Counted from the first letter of the stretch, positions 42,103-52,150 are shown. The stretch: DNA of 64,000 nucleotides from Oceanobacillus salinisoli (GCF_009733865.1 NZ_WOFB01000002.1:1-64000), one strand, 5' to 3'. Numbers and translations are program-made. The notes: a model not told the origin generated them from the letters alone.

Positions 42103-43140
42103 ATGATTTTACGGATCATCCAGAAAGCAATGAAAATGGATGTCAAAATAACCATATTTATTGGGCTGTTAGCTTTCATCATAATATCTACAAGGATAAT
42201 ACAAATGATCGAGCCAGAGACGTTTCCAAACTATTTTGAAGCTTTATGGTGGGTGATGACCACTGTGACGACGGTAGGTTATGGAGATGTGTCCCCTGTT
42301 ACATGGGGGGGCAAGCTATTTGCTATGGCGATTGTTTATATTATTGGAATTGGTTTAATGGGTGTTGCGGTTGGATACATAGTCGATGTTTATGTTGAAT
42401 TTAAAAAGAAAAAGGAGAGCGGGAAATTGACGTTTAAAGGGAATAATCACCATGTTATTATCAATTATTCAAGAAGATCCAAGGAAACATTGAAAGAATT
42501 ACTCGCCATGCATAACGAAAAAGATATTGTCCTGATTGATGAGGGGCTGGAGAAGAATCCATTTGATAATGACCGTGTTCACTTTATAAGTGGAGATCCT
42601 GCAGACATTCAGACCCTTTCACGAGCAAATTTTTTGGATGCGGAGTCGGTCATGATTTTTGCTTCTGATACGGTTAATCACTCCTCCTTAGCCGATGGTC
42701 AAACACTGTTAATTGCAACGGCGATAGAAGATTATGCGAAAAAGTCACAAAAGCCGGTCTATACGATTGCCGAAATTAATGATGAGATACATATTTCCAG
42801 CTTTCTTCACTGTGGGATTGATGAGTTTGTGACACCAAATCATACAAGTGCCAGATTAATTGCCAAAAGCGGATCTTATAAAGGAGTCAGTGAGGTGTTC
42901 CGTCAGCTAGCTTCCTCCAATTACGGAGAAGATATTTTTACAATCACACCACATCGAAACTGGCACACGTATCAGGATGCATTCAATGATTTATATGAAA
43001 AGGGAGCAACCTTATTATCTGTTGATAATAAATTAAATGTATCAGCCAAATCCGATGAAGCACTTAGCCCGAAATCTAAATTACTGATTGTATGTCAGGA
43101 GAATACGTATAGGAAGATTCAGGAATATGTGGCTAAATAA
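42103..43140 (+). CDS. yugO: potassium channel protein, YugO type
   Basis: A 345-residue K+ channel. Two membrane helices (about residues 15-33 and 73-97) enclose the selectivity filter TTVTTVGYGD. A TrkA-N/RCK domain of about 230 residues follows (HHVIINYSRRSKETLKELL, then VLIDEGLE). The Rossmann glycines are replaced by NYSRRS, as is usual in the YugO group. I start it at ATG 42103 (GAGGGGG seven bases upstream). In B. subtilis YugO mediates potassium efflux used in biofilm electrical signalling. It is transcribed alone. Confidence 0.9.
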   Translation: MILRIIQKAMKMDVKITIFIGLLAFIIISTRIIQMIEPETFPNYFEALWWVMTTVTTVGYGDVSPVTWGGKLFAMAIVYIIGIGLMGVAVGYIVDVYVEFKKKKESGKLTFKGNNHHVIINYSRRSKETLKELLAMHNEKDIVLIDEGLEKNPFDNDRVHFISGDPADIQTLSRANFLDAESVMIFASDTVNHSSLADGQTLLIATAIEDYAKKSQKPVYTIAEINDEIHISSFLHCGIDEFVTPNHTSARLIAKSGSYKGVSEVFRQLASSNYGEDIFTITPHRNWHTYQDAFNDLYEKGATLLSVDNKLNVSAKSDEALSPKSKLLIVCQENTYRKIQEYVAK

Positions 43141-43280
43141 TAAATAAGCAGGTTTTTTAGGATTACGCTGTTATAGGTTTTGTTTGATCATAATTGAGAA
43201 AAAAACACGGCATTTAGGATGAATATCAATGAAAAGGTTAATTTAAAAGGGAAGTATTTAAACAAAGGAGTATGAGATAA

Positions 43281-43406
43281 ATGACACAATCCAAACGGCA
43301 ACGAGAACGTCAATGGAAGGGACGAAAGCAATCACAAAATCCACATGGAAATGTAAAATCCTTTGAACAGCTAGCCGATGAGGCTGGAAAAGATGAAAGA
43401 AAATAA
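43281..43406 (+). CDS. small basic protein, DUF6254-like
   Basis: A 41-residue protein: MTQSKRQRERQWKGRKQSQN, then PHGNVKSFEQLADEAGKDER and a final K. The MTQSKR..R.W..RK..QNPHG.VKSFE.L..EAG pattern is that of a tiny conserved protein of Bacillaceae (DUF6254). Strongly charged and without hydrophobic core. AAAGGAG lies before the ATG. Function unknown; many such proteins are made late in growth or in spores. Confidence 0.7.
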   Translation: MTQSKRQRERQWKGRKQSQNPHGNVKSFEQLADEAGKDERK

Positions 43407-43409
43407 TAG

Positions 43410-43446
43410 AGAAAGGACCAAGTTTTATTTCCTTGGTCCTTTCTTA
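43410..43446. terminator. terminator between convergent small genes
   Basis: GAAAGGACCAAG pairs with CTTGGTCCTTTC around TTTTATTTC; T-rich sequence follows. Confidence 0.85.
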
Positions 43447-43450
43447 ATTG

Positions 43451-43618
43451 TTACGGCATTTCATCCTCTTTCGGACGATTTTTAAAAGCTTCGTGTGTCA
43501 CAATATCTTCTTCTCGTTCAAACTGTCTGCTATGCTCCTTCCCCTCAACCATATTATGTTTAGGGAAGTCTCCGGGATGTCCTTGTCTCTTATGGTTAAA
43601 ACCTTTGCCACGACTCAT
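43451..43618 (-). CDS. small charged hypothetical protein
   Basis: A 55-residue protein, MSRGKGFNHKRQGHPGDFPK followed by HNMVEGKEHSRQFEREEDIV and an acidic end. Start at ATG 43618 with AAAGGAGAG eight bases upstream; a longer frame from 43660 has no such site. It is hydrophilic, histidine- and glycine-rich at the N-terminus, a composition seen in minor spore proteins, but I do not recognise the family. It is convergent with the DUF6254-like gene. Confidence 0.6.
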   Translation of the reverse strand: MSRGKGFNHKRQGHPGDFPKHNMVEGKEHSRQFEREEDIVTHEAFKNRPKEDEMP

Positions 43619-43841
43619 GCTTACACTCTCCTTTCGATATTCATGTTTAGTTTTCTCCATAATACTGGTTGCAATTCAAGTAATAACTTGAGAGGTCTCA
43701 AACGTTTGGAGAGATTGGGCAATCCAAAAAAATTGAAAATAATTTCCTTATTAAAATTAAATATTTTAAAAATGGATGAAACGATAGCATTGATTAAAAC
43801 GTATAGTATGAAAAAGTAACTTTTATGGGGAGGGAGAGCAA

Positions 43842-44378
43842 ATGGAACATAGGAAAGAAACAGTCGTGTCGATTTCAACATGGAAAATGCAAGTATATCT
43901 TTTTCTTTTAGCAATTGTAATGATAATAGCTGTGCAATTTGTGCATGCACTTCTTTTTGATGAGGTTGTCCTACAAATTACACTTTCCGGTCTTGGTTTG
44001 TTTACGGTTGCTATGATTATCATTGTTTGCCTGCATGAAGCAATTCATTTACTTGGATTTCGTTATATTGGTGGTGTGCCGAGGAAGGAGTTAGCCTGGG
44101 GATTCAACTGGAAGCTTGGTGTAGCCTATGCACATGCAAAGAAGTCCATTACAGTGGAAGAGATGAAAAAAGTATTGTTACTACCACTAATACCAACAGG
44201 AATTTTGCCGCTAATTGTAGGAATAGCGATGAATTTTCCTGCAATATCTGTGCTGGGTGTTTTATTAACTGTTGGCAGTTTCGGTGATCTCGTTTTATAT
44301 CATAAACTTCGAAAGTTGCCTAATGATGCACTTGTTCTGGATCATCCTACGAAACCGCAATTTACTGTTTATGAGTAG
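43842..44378 (+). CDS. DUF3267 membrane protein with HExxH motif
   Basis: A 178-residue protein with four membrane helices. The zinc-protease-type motif HEAIH (H65, E66, H69) lies at the end of the second helix (VCLHEAIHLLGFRYIGG), as in DUF3267 proteins. This makes an intramembrane metalloprotease possible, but activity is unproven for the family. A third metal ligand is not obvious; D152 in the late GDLVLYH segment is a candidate. GGGGAGGGAG lies before the ATG. Single gene. Confidence 0.8.
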   Translation: MEHRKETVVSISTWKMQVYLFLLAIVMIIAVQFVHALLFDEVVLQITLSGLGLFTVAMIIIVCLHEAIHLLGFRYIGGVPRKELAWGFNWKLGVAYAHAKKSITVEEMKKVLLLPLIPTGILPLIVGIAMNFPAISVLGVLLTVGSFGDLVLYHKLRKLPNDALVLDHPTKPQFTVYE

Positions 44379-44541
44379 AGTATGAAAAATGGTGTAAGAT
44401 CTTTTTGCAGGTTAAGAGGGCAGTGATTTCCCTACTGATTGAGTTTTCAGCTTGCTGAGACGATTGAAAATACATAAACCGCAATCTTCACGGAATAATA
44501 ACTATATGCTACCGATTAAAATGAAGGAGGGTACATATAGT

Positions 44542-44817
44542 ATGACTAATCAAAATTTACATCAACAATTACAGCAAGCCAGCCAGCAAGTAAAGCAAGC
44601 TCAAGAGGCTGTCCTTCAGGCACAAGGTAAGGATATGAAATTACTGGAGCAGGCTGAACAACAATTACAGCAGGCAGAACAGGAGTTAGAAAATGCTCAG
44701 CAGCAAGCCGGAACAGAGGCAACAGAGAACGCCCAATTTCAGCAGGCTTTTGAAGAATTGCATGATGTCCGTCAGCAAGTCCAGGAAGCCCAGCAAAATA
44801 TAAATGATATCTTATAA
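44542..44817 (+). CDS. glutamine-rich coiled-coil protein
   Basis: A 91-residue protein, almost one long helix with heptad-like Q, A, E and L pattern (QQLQQASQQVKQAQEAVLQA as the first turn). Over a quarter of residues are glutamine. Start at ATG 44542 with AAGGAGGG nine bases upstream; the longer frame from 44452 is rejected. There is no signal peptide. Such small coiled-coil proteins occur in Bacillaceae, some tied to spores; the function here is unknown. Confidence 0.65.
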   Translation: MTNQNLHQQLQQASQQVKQAQEAVLQAQGKDMKLLEQAEQQLQQAEQELENAQQQAGTEATENAQFQQAFEELHDVRQQVQEAQQNINDIL

Positions 44818-44962
44818 AAGATGTGAAAAGGTTTCACTGTATACCAATAAGATCCATTTGCGATAATATTATCCAATCGAAGCTCTGCGTTTAGAAAACC
44901 TTTTGTTTTCATATCCATTAGGTAAGCATAAAAATTTAAATTTGACGTAGACAAAATTTGAG

Positions 44963-45008
44963 AAAAACTAAGGCATTCGCCTAAATACGGCGAATGCCTT
45001 AGTTTTAC
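44963..45008. terminator. terminator of ykpA (also usable from the other side)
   Basis: An 18-bp perfect stem, AAAACTAAGGCATTCGCC with GGCGAATGCCTTAGTTTT, followed by T-rich sequence on either strand. Confidence 0.9.
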
Positions 45009-45039
45009 TTGCTTTAGGACAGCCTTGGTGTATTCTGAC

Positions 45040-46596
45040 CTAGAAAACCTTCGTTGTCCAATCTTCACAGTTCCAGACGTCTGTAACAATACCTTCATAA
45101 AAGTCTGGTTCGTGGGAGATAAGCAGGACACTGCCTTTGTATTCATTGATTGCCCGTTTTAGTTCCGCTTTTGCTTCAGGGTCCAAGTGATTGGTTGGCT
45201 CGTCAAGGACGAGTAAATTGGTTTCTTTGTTAATTAATTTACATAGACGAACTTTCGCTTTTTCTCCACCGCTCAACACCTGAACCTTACTTTCGATATG
45301 CTTCGTTGTTAGACCGCATTTTGCAAGAGAAGCACGTACTTCATATTGATTCAGGTGGGGAAATTCATCCCAAATTTCTTCGATGCACGTATTCTGACTT
45401 TCCTTTTTGATTTCCTGTTCAAAGTACCCGATATGGAGATGCTCGCCTTGTTGAACAGACCCCGATACAGCAGGGATTTCACCAAGGATATTGCGAAGTA
45501 ATGTCGTTTTTCCGATTCCGTTGGCACCATATAAGGCGATTTTTTGACCTCGTTCCATCGTTAGATTAAGTGGTCTGGACAAAGGCTCGTCATAACCAAT
45601 AATGAGATCTTTTGTTTCAAACAAGTATTTACCAGGTGTTCGAGCTTGTTTGAAATGGAATTCCGGTTTAGGTTTTTCAGCATCTAACTCAATAACATCC
45701 ATCTTATCCAGCTTCTTCTGACGAGACATGGCCATTTTGCTTGTCGCTGCATTGGCCTTGTTTCGGGCAACGAAGTCTTTTAAGCTGGCAATTTCCTTTT
45801 GTTGCTTTTTATAAGCTGCTTCCAGCTGTTGTTTTTTCATTTCGTAAACACGCAAAAATTCATCATAATCCCCAGGGTAGCGCGTTAACTGCTGATTTTC
45901 CATATGGTAGATGATATTTACGACACTATTTAGGAAAGGGATATCATGGGAAACGAGAATAAAAGCATGTTCATATTCAAGTAAATAATTTTTCAGCCAT
46001 TCGATGTGCTCGACATCCAAATAGTTCGTCGGCTCATCCAGCAGCAGGATGTCAGGTTTTTCCAAAAGCAGTTTAGCAAGCAGGACTTTCGTACGCTGAC
46101 CACCACTTAAATCATGGACATCACGGTCTATACCAAATTCATTTAGTCCAAGCCCGTTGGCAACCTCTTCCGCTTTCGCATCGATAGTGTAAAAATCACT
46201 GTTTGTTAGGGAATCCTGAATTCTTCCTGTTTCCTCCAGAAGTTTTTCCAGTTCTTCTGGTTCTGCCGCTCCCATCTTCTCAAACAGACGATTCATTTCT
46301 GCTTCCATATCAAATAAATATTGAAAAGCTGTTCGTAAGACATCAAGAATCGTCATCCCCTGCTTTAAGACTGCATGCTGATCCAAATAGCCAACCCGTA
46401 CATGCTTGGACCATTTTACATTCCCTGCATCGGGCTCTAATTTTCCGGTAATAATATTCATAAAAGTGGACTTTCCTTCTCCATTTGCTCCGATCAGTCC
46501 AATATGCTCTCCTTGTAATAAACGGAAAGAAATGTCATCGAAAATCGCACGATCCCCGAATCCGTGACTTAAGTTTTTAACGGTTAATAAACTCAT
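45040..46596 (-). CDS. ykpA: ABC-F family ATPase YkpA
   Basis: A 518-residue soluble protein with two ABC ATPase domains and no membrane part. Each domain has Walker A (GANGEGKST and GANGIGKTT), signature (LSGGQ and LSGGE) and Walker B (LLDEPTNYLD and VLDEPTNHLD). The linker of about 80 charged residues is that of ABC-F proteins, which act on the ribosome at the E site. The end DVWNCEDWTTKVF fits the YkpA subgroup. I start it at ATG 46596; the longer frame from 46752 is upstream DNA. YkpA relatives help translation of difficult sequences; resistance is not implied. Confidence 0.93.
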   Translation of the reverse strand: MSLLTVKNLSHGFGDRAIFDDISFRLLQGEHIGLIGANGEGKSTFMNIITGKLEPDAGNVKWSKHVRVGYLDQHAVLKQGMTILDVLRTAFQYLFDMEAEMNRLFEKMGAAEPEELEKLLEETGRIQDSLTNSDFYTIDAKAEEVANGLGLNEFGIDRDVHDLSGGQRTKVLLAKLLLEKPDILLLDEPTNYLDVEHIEWLKNYLLEYEHAFILVSHDIPFLNSVVNIIYHMENQQLTRYPGDYDEFLRVYEMKKQQLEAAYKKQQKEIASLKDFVARNKANAATSKMAMSRQKKLDKMDVIELDAEKPKPEFHFKQARTPGKYLFETKDLIIGYDEPLSRPLNLTMERGQKIALYGANGIGKTTLLRNILGEIPAVSGSVQQGEHLHIGYFEQEIKKESQNTCIEEIWDEFPHLNQYEVRASLAKCGLTTKHIESKVQVLSGGEKAKVRLCKLINKETNLLVLDEPTNHLDPEAKAELKRAINEYKGSVLLISHEPDFYEGIVTDVWNCEDWTTKVF

Positions 46597-46827
46597 GAAT
46601 AAACACCTATTCCTTCTAAAAGTACATTCTTTCTTATTATAAAGGTCATGATGGAAAAGGGCTAGTGGTGATTTTTTCAATGAAGAGGCAAAAGTGAAAT
46701 GACAGCATAAACTCTTATATGGAACAAAAAAATCGTTAATTATTAGTACCAATTACTAATAGTTGGTATAATCCATTATTATATGTATAATCATAGTTAA
46801 CAAGAAGAGTAGAAAGGTGCGGAAATC

Positions 46828-47682
46828 ATGTCAAAGAAAAAAATTGCCTTTGTAACAGATAGTACAGTATATTTAACAGAAGAGTTACGCGCTCATCCGG
46901 ATGTATATGTGGTTCCCATTGTTGTAATATCAGAGGGGAAAGAGTATGAAGATGGGGTGAATTTATCTTCTGAAGAATTATATAACATGATTCGCAATCA
47001 GAAAGAAGTTCCAAAAACATCCCAGCCCAATGTTGGAAAATTTATAGAGCTATATGAAAAATTGAAGAAAGATTATGATGAAGCAATCGCTATTCATGTT
47101 TCATCAAAATTGAGCGGTACGATTTCAAGTTCGACAACCGCAAAGGAACAGGCTGGTTTTCATGTAGAAGCTGTTGATTCCTTCTCCCTTTCATACGCGA
47201 TTACAGAACTGCTGTACAAAGGCCTGGCTTTAGTTGAAGAAGATAAGGATGCTAAAGAGATTGCTAGCGAACTTCAGGAAAAAGCGAAAACATCCAGAAA
47301 TCTCATTTTACTAGGCAGCCTGGATCAATTATATAAAGGTGGAAGAATGTCGGGTGCACAGTTTTTACTGGGAAATTTACTTAAAATCAAACCGATACTT
47401 TCAATTAAACCGAATGGAGAACTGGATGTATTTGAAAAGGTTCGTTCCGAGAAAAAAGCAACTAGTAAGATCATAGCGCAGCTCAAACAGTCAAGTGAGG
47501 AAAATAAGGTTAGCCATGTTGGAATCATGCATGGGAATGAGCTGGAAAAGGCAAAAGAGCTAGAGAAGCGGATTAAAGAGGAAATTCCTGGTGTTAATAC
47601 GTTGATTGGAGAATTGAGCTCATCATTAGCCGTACATGCCGGGGAAGGAACACTTGCCATATTTTGGAATTTGGAAGGTTAA
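46828..47682 (+). CDS. DegV family fatty acid-binding protein
   Basis: A 284-residue DegV/FakB protein that binds a single fatty acid and, in the FakA/FakB system, presents it for phosphorylation. The N-terminal FVTDSTVYLTEEL and the fatty-acid-contacting region KTSQPNVGKFIELYE, SSKLSGTISSS and LYKGGRMSG are all typical. Length is normal. AGAAAGGTG lies before the ATG. No fakA gene is next to it. A hairpin terminator follows. Confidence 0.93.
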   Translation: MSKKKIAFVTDSTVYLTEELRAHPDVYVVPIVVISEGKEYEDGVNLSSEELYNMIRNQKEVPKTSQPNVGKFIELYEKLKKDYDEAIAIHVSSKLSGTISSSTTAKEQAGFHVEAVDSFSLSYAITELLYKGLALVEEDKDAKEIASELQEKAKTSRNLILLGSLDQLYKGGRMSGAQFLLGNLLKIKPILSIKPNGELDVFEKVRSEKKATSKIIAQLKQSSEENKVSHVGIMHGNELEKAKELEKRIKEEIPGVNTLIGELSSSLAVHAGEGTLAIFWNLEG

Positions 47683-47686
47683 ATGG

Positions 47687-47720
47687 TAGGTTCTCTTTAT
47701 TATTATAAAGAGAACCTTAT
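47687..47720 (+). terminator. terminator of the DegV gene
   Basis: AGGTTCTCTTTA pairs with TAAAGAGAACCT, followed by TATTT. Confidence 0.8.
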
Positions 47721-47951
47721 TTGCATATATGAAGAAAAATAAAGTGACAGCTTGATAAAAAGAGCTTGTGGTCGGTGGGAAACCCGAAAAGCAGCCCCAC
47801 CCTACCTTTTAATTACCACTCCTGAATATTAATCCCCGTACCTCCTGCAGCCCATGTCCCTTGCTTCCCAATCGTTATAGTTCATTGTTTGCAATTCTTT
47901 GTCGAATCGCGTCATTTCTTCTATAATGGAACTAGAATAAGGAGGGAAAAC

Positions 47952-49628
47952 ATGACACATAAATCAGACATTGAAATTGCCCAGGAAGCAATGCTACTCC
48001 CAATTGAAGAAATCGCTATCCGAGCAGGGATTGAGCGGAGTGATTTGGAGCTATATGGAGACGATAAAGCAAAGATTCATTATAACGCGTTGGATAAATT
48101 ACAGGATAAAGAAGATGGAAAATTAATTCTTGTGACGGCAATCACACCAACTCCTGCAGGGGAGGGGAAAACCACGACTTCCGTTGGTCTTGGAGATGGT
48201 CTAACGCGGATCGGCAAAAACGCAATGATTGCAATAAGGGAGCCGTCCTTAGGTCCGGTGTTTGGAATAAAAGGAGGAGCTGCCGGCGGAGGCTACGCTC
48301 AAGTTGTGCCAATGGAAGCTATTAATTTACATTTTACGGGAGATTTTCATGCGATTGGTGCAGCGAATAATTTGCTTGCTGCAATGCTTGATAATCATAT
48401 ACATCAAGGGAATGAACTTGGCATTGATCCTCGTAAAATCACCTGGAAGCGTGCAGTCGATATGAATGATAGACAGTTGCGTTATATCGTAAATGGCTTA
48501 CAAGGAAAAGCAAATGGTGTACCAAGGGAAGATGGGTTCGACATTACAGTGGCGTCTGAGGTTATGGCGGTTCTATGTTTATCCAACTCCATTACAGAAT
48601 TAAAAGATAAGCTAAAGAAGATTATTATCGGTTATACATATGATGACAGGCCAGTAACAGCTGGGGACCTAAACGCACATGGGGCAATGGCGGCGTTGTT
48701 AAAAGATGCACTTAAGCCAAATTTAGTACAGACTTTGGAGCATACACCTGCCATTGTCCATGGAGGCCCGTTTGCCAATATTGCTCATGGCTGTAACAGC
48801 GTAATGGCAACCAAACTAGCGCTGAAATATGCAGACTATGTGGTAACAGAAGCGGGTTTTGGTGCCGATTTAGGAGCGGAAAAATTCTTTGATATTAAGT
48901 GCCGATTATCTGAAGTGCAGCCTGCTGCAGTGGTACTCGTTGCCACTATAAGAGCACTGAAAATGCATGGCGGAGTTGGAAAGAAGGAATTGGCCGCTGA
49001 AAATTTGTCAGCATTAGAAGCAGGGATACCAAACTTAATGAAACATCTGGAAAATATCCGGAATGTTCATGGAATGCCAGCTGTGGTTGCGATTAATAAA
49101 TTCCCGACAGATACAGATGCAGAAATTAAGTTCATTGAAGAAAAATGCAAAGAGCTTGGTGTCGAGACCGTTCTCTCCGATGTGTGGGCAAAAGGTGGTG
49201 CTGGCGCAGAGGATTTGGCAAAAGAAGTTGTTCAACTTGCGGAAGGAGACCACGAGCATCGCTATGCATATGAACTGGAGGATTCGATTACAGAAAAAAT
49301 CGAAAAGGTTGTCCAAAAGGTTTACGGTGGAAATGGAATAGAATTATCACGTGAGGCGGAAAGAGAAATTACGAAATTGGAAATGTTAGGATTTGAAAAG
49401 TTTCCAATCTGTATGGCAAAAACGCAATACTCATTTTCGGATGATCCGTCTAAGGTTGGGAGACCAACAGATTTCGATGTCACGATCAAAAATGTAAAAG
49501 TATCAGCTGGGGCAGGATTTATTGTTGTGTTGACAGGCGAGATTATGACGATGCCTGGATTGCCGAAAAAACCAGCAGCAGAACGAATTGATGTGGATGC
49601 ACAGGGGCGCATTCATGGATTATTTTAA
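47952..49628 (+). CDS. fhs: formate-tetrahydrofolate ligase
   Basis: A 558-residue ligase that makes 10-formyl-THF from formate, THF and ATP. The P-loop [20 protein letters not shown] lies at about residues 55-74, followed by [20 protein letters not shown] and the C-terminal [19 protein letters not shown], all hallmark segments. Start at ATG 47952 (GGAGGG seven bases upstream); a longer frame is rejected. It is the first gene of the folate cluster: folC begins 22 bases after its stop. No THF riboswitch is visible upstream. Confidence 0.97.
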   Translation: MTHKSDIEIAQEAMLLPIEEIAIRAGIERSDLELYGDDKAKIHYNALDKLQDKEDGKLILVTAITPTPAGEGKTTTSVGLGDGLTRIGKNAMIAIREPSLGPVFGIKGGAAGGGYAQVVPMEAINLHFTGDFHAIGAANNLLAAMLDNHIHQGNELGIDPRKITWKRAVDMNDRQLRYIVNGLQGKANGVPREDGFDITVASEVMAVLCLSNSITELKDKLKKIIIGYTYDDRPVTAGDLNAHGAMAALLKDALKPNLVQTLEHTPAIVHGGPFANIAHGCNSVMATKLALKYADYVVTEAGFGADLGAEKFFDIKCRLSEVQPAAVVLVATIRALKMHGGVGKKELAAENLSALEAGIPNLMKHLENIRNVHGMPAVVAINKFPTDTDAEIKFIEEKCKELGVETVLSDVWAKGGAGAEDLAKEVVQLAEGDHEHRYAYELEDSITEKIEKVVQKVYGGNGIELSREAEREITKLEMLGFEKFPICMAKTQYSFSDDPSKVGRPTDFDVTIKNVKVSAGAGFIVVLTGEIMTMPGLPKKPAAERIDVDAQGRIHGLF

Positions 49629-49649
49629 ATGGTAAGGGAGCAGGTTCTC

Positions 49650-50945
49650 ATGAATTATGAAGAAGCACTTCGCTATATTCATAGCCCAAAGTTAAATGGT
49701 ATGAGATTGGGTTTAGATAATATAAAAGCATTAATGGCTGCATTAGATAATCCGCAAAAACAGCTGAAATTTGTGCATATTGCAGGGACGAATGGAAAGG
49801 GATCAGTAGCTTCCTATCTTGCCCATATTTTAACGAAAGCAGGCTATAAAACGGGGTTATTTACTTCACCCTATATAGAAAAATTTAATGAACGAATTAA
49901 AGTGAATCATGAGAATATTTCCGATGACGCCCTTGGTAAAATAACTGGTATGGTGAAAGACAGAGTAAAGTCGTTTCAGATAAGTCTAACCGAATTTGAA
50001 ATCATGACGGCGATTGCTTTTCTATATTTTTATGAACAGGAATGTGATATTGTCGTGCTTGAGGTTGGTTTGGGCGGTAGGCTGGATTCCACTAACGTTA
50101 TTGACAATCCCTTGCTATCGATTATTACTTCCATCAGCTATGACCATCAGGCATTTCTTGGGTCGACATTAGCTGAGATCGCTGGAGAAAAGGCAGGAAT
50201 TATAAAGGAAAATAGTCCAGTGCTTCTTTATTCTCAAGAAAAAGAAGCAGAAGAAGTAATATACCGTGCAGCACAGGAGAAAGGAGCAAAAGTTTACCAG
50301 CCGGAATTTACTGCAATCACAAGGATTCAGACGGATTTGAATGGACAGGTTTTTCATTATAAAACGTACAGAAATTTACGTATCTCTTTACTGGGAGAAC
50401 ATCAATTGAAAAATGCGGCACTCGTTCTGGAGGCCATCCAACTGTTGAACAGTAAAGGATTGGAAGTGAGTGAGAATGCTTTAAGGGACGGATTAACAGA
50501 AACAACTTGGCCAGGGCGCTTTGAAATCATCCATCAGCATCCAACCGTCGTGATTGATGGAGCCCATAATATTGACAGTATAAAGGCTTTAGTAGATAAT
50601 TTAACAAAGTATTTTTCCGATAAAAGAATCATAGCGATTGTCGGAATTTTAAAGGATAAGGATGTAGACCAGATTGTAGGAGAAGTATCATCGGTTGTGG
50701 ATACTTTTATAACAGTTACTCCAGATAGTCCAAGAGCGATGAAGGCTGAAGTTTTGGCTGATTTTTTAAAAGAAAAGAATCTGCATGCAGTATCCAGTCG
50801 TACCTATGATGAAGCAGCGGATTTGGCACTTAAGCAAGCTGGGGAAAATGATGTGATTTGTGCATTTGGATCCTTATATTATATCGGAGCAATTCGAGGT
50901 ATCTTTACATCAGAAATATTTGCAGGAAAGTTTGCAAAGGATTAA
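49650..50945 (+). CDS. folC: folylpolyglutamate/dihydrofolate synthase
   Basis: A 431-residue Mur-ligase-type enzyme that adds glutamates to folates (and glutamate to dihydropteroate). The ATP loop VHIAGTNGKGSVASYL lies at about residues 42-57, FTSPYIEKFNERI binds substrate, and the carbamoylated-lysine region EVGLGGRLDSTN and VIDGAHN follow. I start it at ATG 49650, ten bases after GGGAG; the longer frame overlaps the end of fhs. A Bacillus genome normally has one folC near valS, so this might be a second copy. Confidence 0.93.
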   Translation: MNYEEALRYIHSPKLNGMRLGLDNIKALMAALDNPQKQLKFVHIAGTNGKGSVASYLAHILTKAGYKTGLFTSPYIEKFNERIKVNHENISDDALGKITGMVKDRVKSFQISLTEFEIMTAIAFLYFYEQECDIVVLEVGLGGRLDSTNVIDNPLLSIITSISYDHQAFLGSTLAEIAGEKAGIIKENSPVLLYSQEKEAEEVIYRAAQEKGAKVYQPEFTAITRIQTDLNGQVFHYKTYRNLRISLLGEHQLKNAALVLEAIQLLNSKGLEVSENALRDGLTETTWPGRFEIIHQHPTVVIDGAHNIDSIKALVDNLTKYFSDKRIIAIVGILKDKDVDQIVGEVSSVVDTFITVTPDSPRAMKAEVLADFLKEKNLHAVSSRTYDEAADLALKQAGENDVICAFGSLYYIGAIRGIFTSEIFAGKFAKD

Positions 50946-51016
50946 CTTTCTTCCTGTATTAAGGCATAAAAACATGGTGTTCGTTATGTTTACTAAAAAG
51001 AAATGAGGCTTTAAAT

Positions 51017-51574
51017 ATGGATAAAGAGAAGATTGCATCAGCGGTAAGACAAATTTTAGAAGCAATTGGGGAGGACCCGGACAGACAAGGGTTATTGGAT
51101 ACACCAGAACGGGTTGCGAAAATGTATGAGGAGGTATTTTCGGGACTTTCAAAAGATCCTGCTGTACATTGCGAAACCGTATTTGAGGAGCAGCATGAGG
51201 AAATGGTGCTTGTTAAAGATATTCAGTTTTCATCGATGTGTGAGCATCACTTGGTTCCGTTTATTGGTGTTGCCCATATTGCCTACATTCCGAAAAATGG
51301 CCGGGTGATTGGGTTAAGTAAGATGGCAAGAATTGTGGATGACATCAGCAAACGGCCACAATTACAGGAGCGAATTACAAAATCGGTTGCAGATTTGCTC
51401 ATGGAGGAATTGGATCCAGTAGGCGTGATGGTTATTTTGGAAGCGGAGCATATGTGCATGAGTATCCGCGGAGTGAAAAAGCAGGGGTCCAATACGGTAA
51501 CGAGTGCTGTTCGTGGATCCTTCAGAAAGAACAGCAAATCGAGAAATGAAGTGTTGTCGTTAATTGGTAAATAG
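51017..51574 (+). CDS. folE: GTP cyclohydrolase I
   Basis: A 185-residue enzyme that converts GTP to dihydroneopterin triphosphate, the first step of folate synthesis. Zinc ligands C75 and H78 ([10 protein letters not shown]) and C147 ([11 protein letters not shown]) are present, as is [11 protein letters not shown]. Length equals the Bacillus enzyme MtrA. AAATGAGGCT before the ATG gives only a weak site. It is 71 bases after folC. No folB, folK or folP is adjacent, so these lie elsewhere. Confidence 0.97.
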   Translation: MDKEKIASAVRQILEAIGEDPDRQGLLDTPERVAKMYEEVFSGLSKDPAVHCETVFEEQHEEMVLVKDIQFSSMCEHHLVPFIGVAHIAYIPKNGRVIGLSKMARIVDDISKRPQLQERITKSVADLLMEELDPVGVMVILEAEHMCMSIRGVKKQGSNTVTSAVRGSFRKNSKSRNEVLSLIGK

Positions 51575-51595
51575 AATGGTTTTGGGGGGATTACT

Positions 51596-52150
51596 CTGAA
51601 TAAAACAGAACTTCGAGAGTCGGTTATTTCGAAATTAAAAGGCTTATCCAGAGAAGAGAAGCAAAGAATAGAAGAGCGATTGATGCAGCAATTAATTGAC
51701 TCTAGTTTGTGGGCTAAAGCCGGGGTGGTTGGGATTACGGTTTCCCAAGGGTTTGAATGGAATACACGGCCTATCATTGAAAAAGGGTGGGAACAGGGAA
51801 AAACAGTCTGTGTTCCCAAATGTTTCCCAAAAGATAAGAGCATGGAATTCTATCGATTGGATAATTTTGATCAGTTGGAAACGGTGTACTACAATTTGCT
51901 GGAGCCAAAGCCTGAGGCAACGGAAAAAGTGGATAAAAATACAATGGATTTGTTAATCGTACCTGGAGTACTTTTTGATAAGAAGGGGTATCGCATTGGT
52001 TTTGGCGGTGGGTATTATGACCGGTTTTTGAGGGACTTTGAGAATGAAACAATATCATTGGCTGCTCGTATGCAATTGGTGAAAGAGGTGCCCACCGAAG
52101 AATTTGATTTGCCTGTGAGATGTGTGATTTCGGAGGATGGTGTTGTGTAA
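51596..52150 (+). CDS. 5-formyltetrahydrofolate cyclo-ligase, CTG start
   Basis: About 184 residues. It converts 5-formyl-THF to 5,10-methenyl-THF with ATP, and so returns a storage folate to use. The motif GYRIGFGGGYYDRFL near residues 130-144 is diagnostic. The first ATG (51683) or TTG (51680) would remove the conserved N-terminal NKTELRESV...REEKQRIEER region. Upstream in the same frame there is no ATG, GTG or TTG before a stop at 51572. A CTG at 51596, six bases after GGGGGG, is the best start (ATT 51590 the other choice). It begins 22 bases after folE. Confidence 0.85.
   Translation: MNKTELRESVISKLKGLSREEKQRIEERLMQQLIDSSLWAKAGVVGITVSQGFEWNTRPIIEKGWEQGKTVCVPKCFPKDKSMEFYRLDNFDQLETVYYNLLEPKPEATEKVDKNTMDLLIVPGVLFDKKGYRIGFGGGYYDRFLRDFENETISLAARMQLVKEVPTEEFDLPVRCVISEDGVV

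Noticed and set aside
47720..47951. THF riboswitch before fhs
   Set aside because: There is a small stem (GGTGGG with CCCACC near 47776-47800), but I see none of the conserved THF-riboswitch core and no terminator or RBS-masking stem at the right distance.
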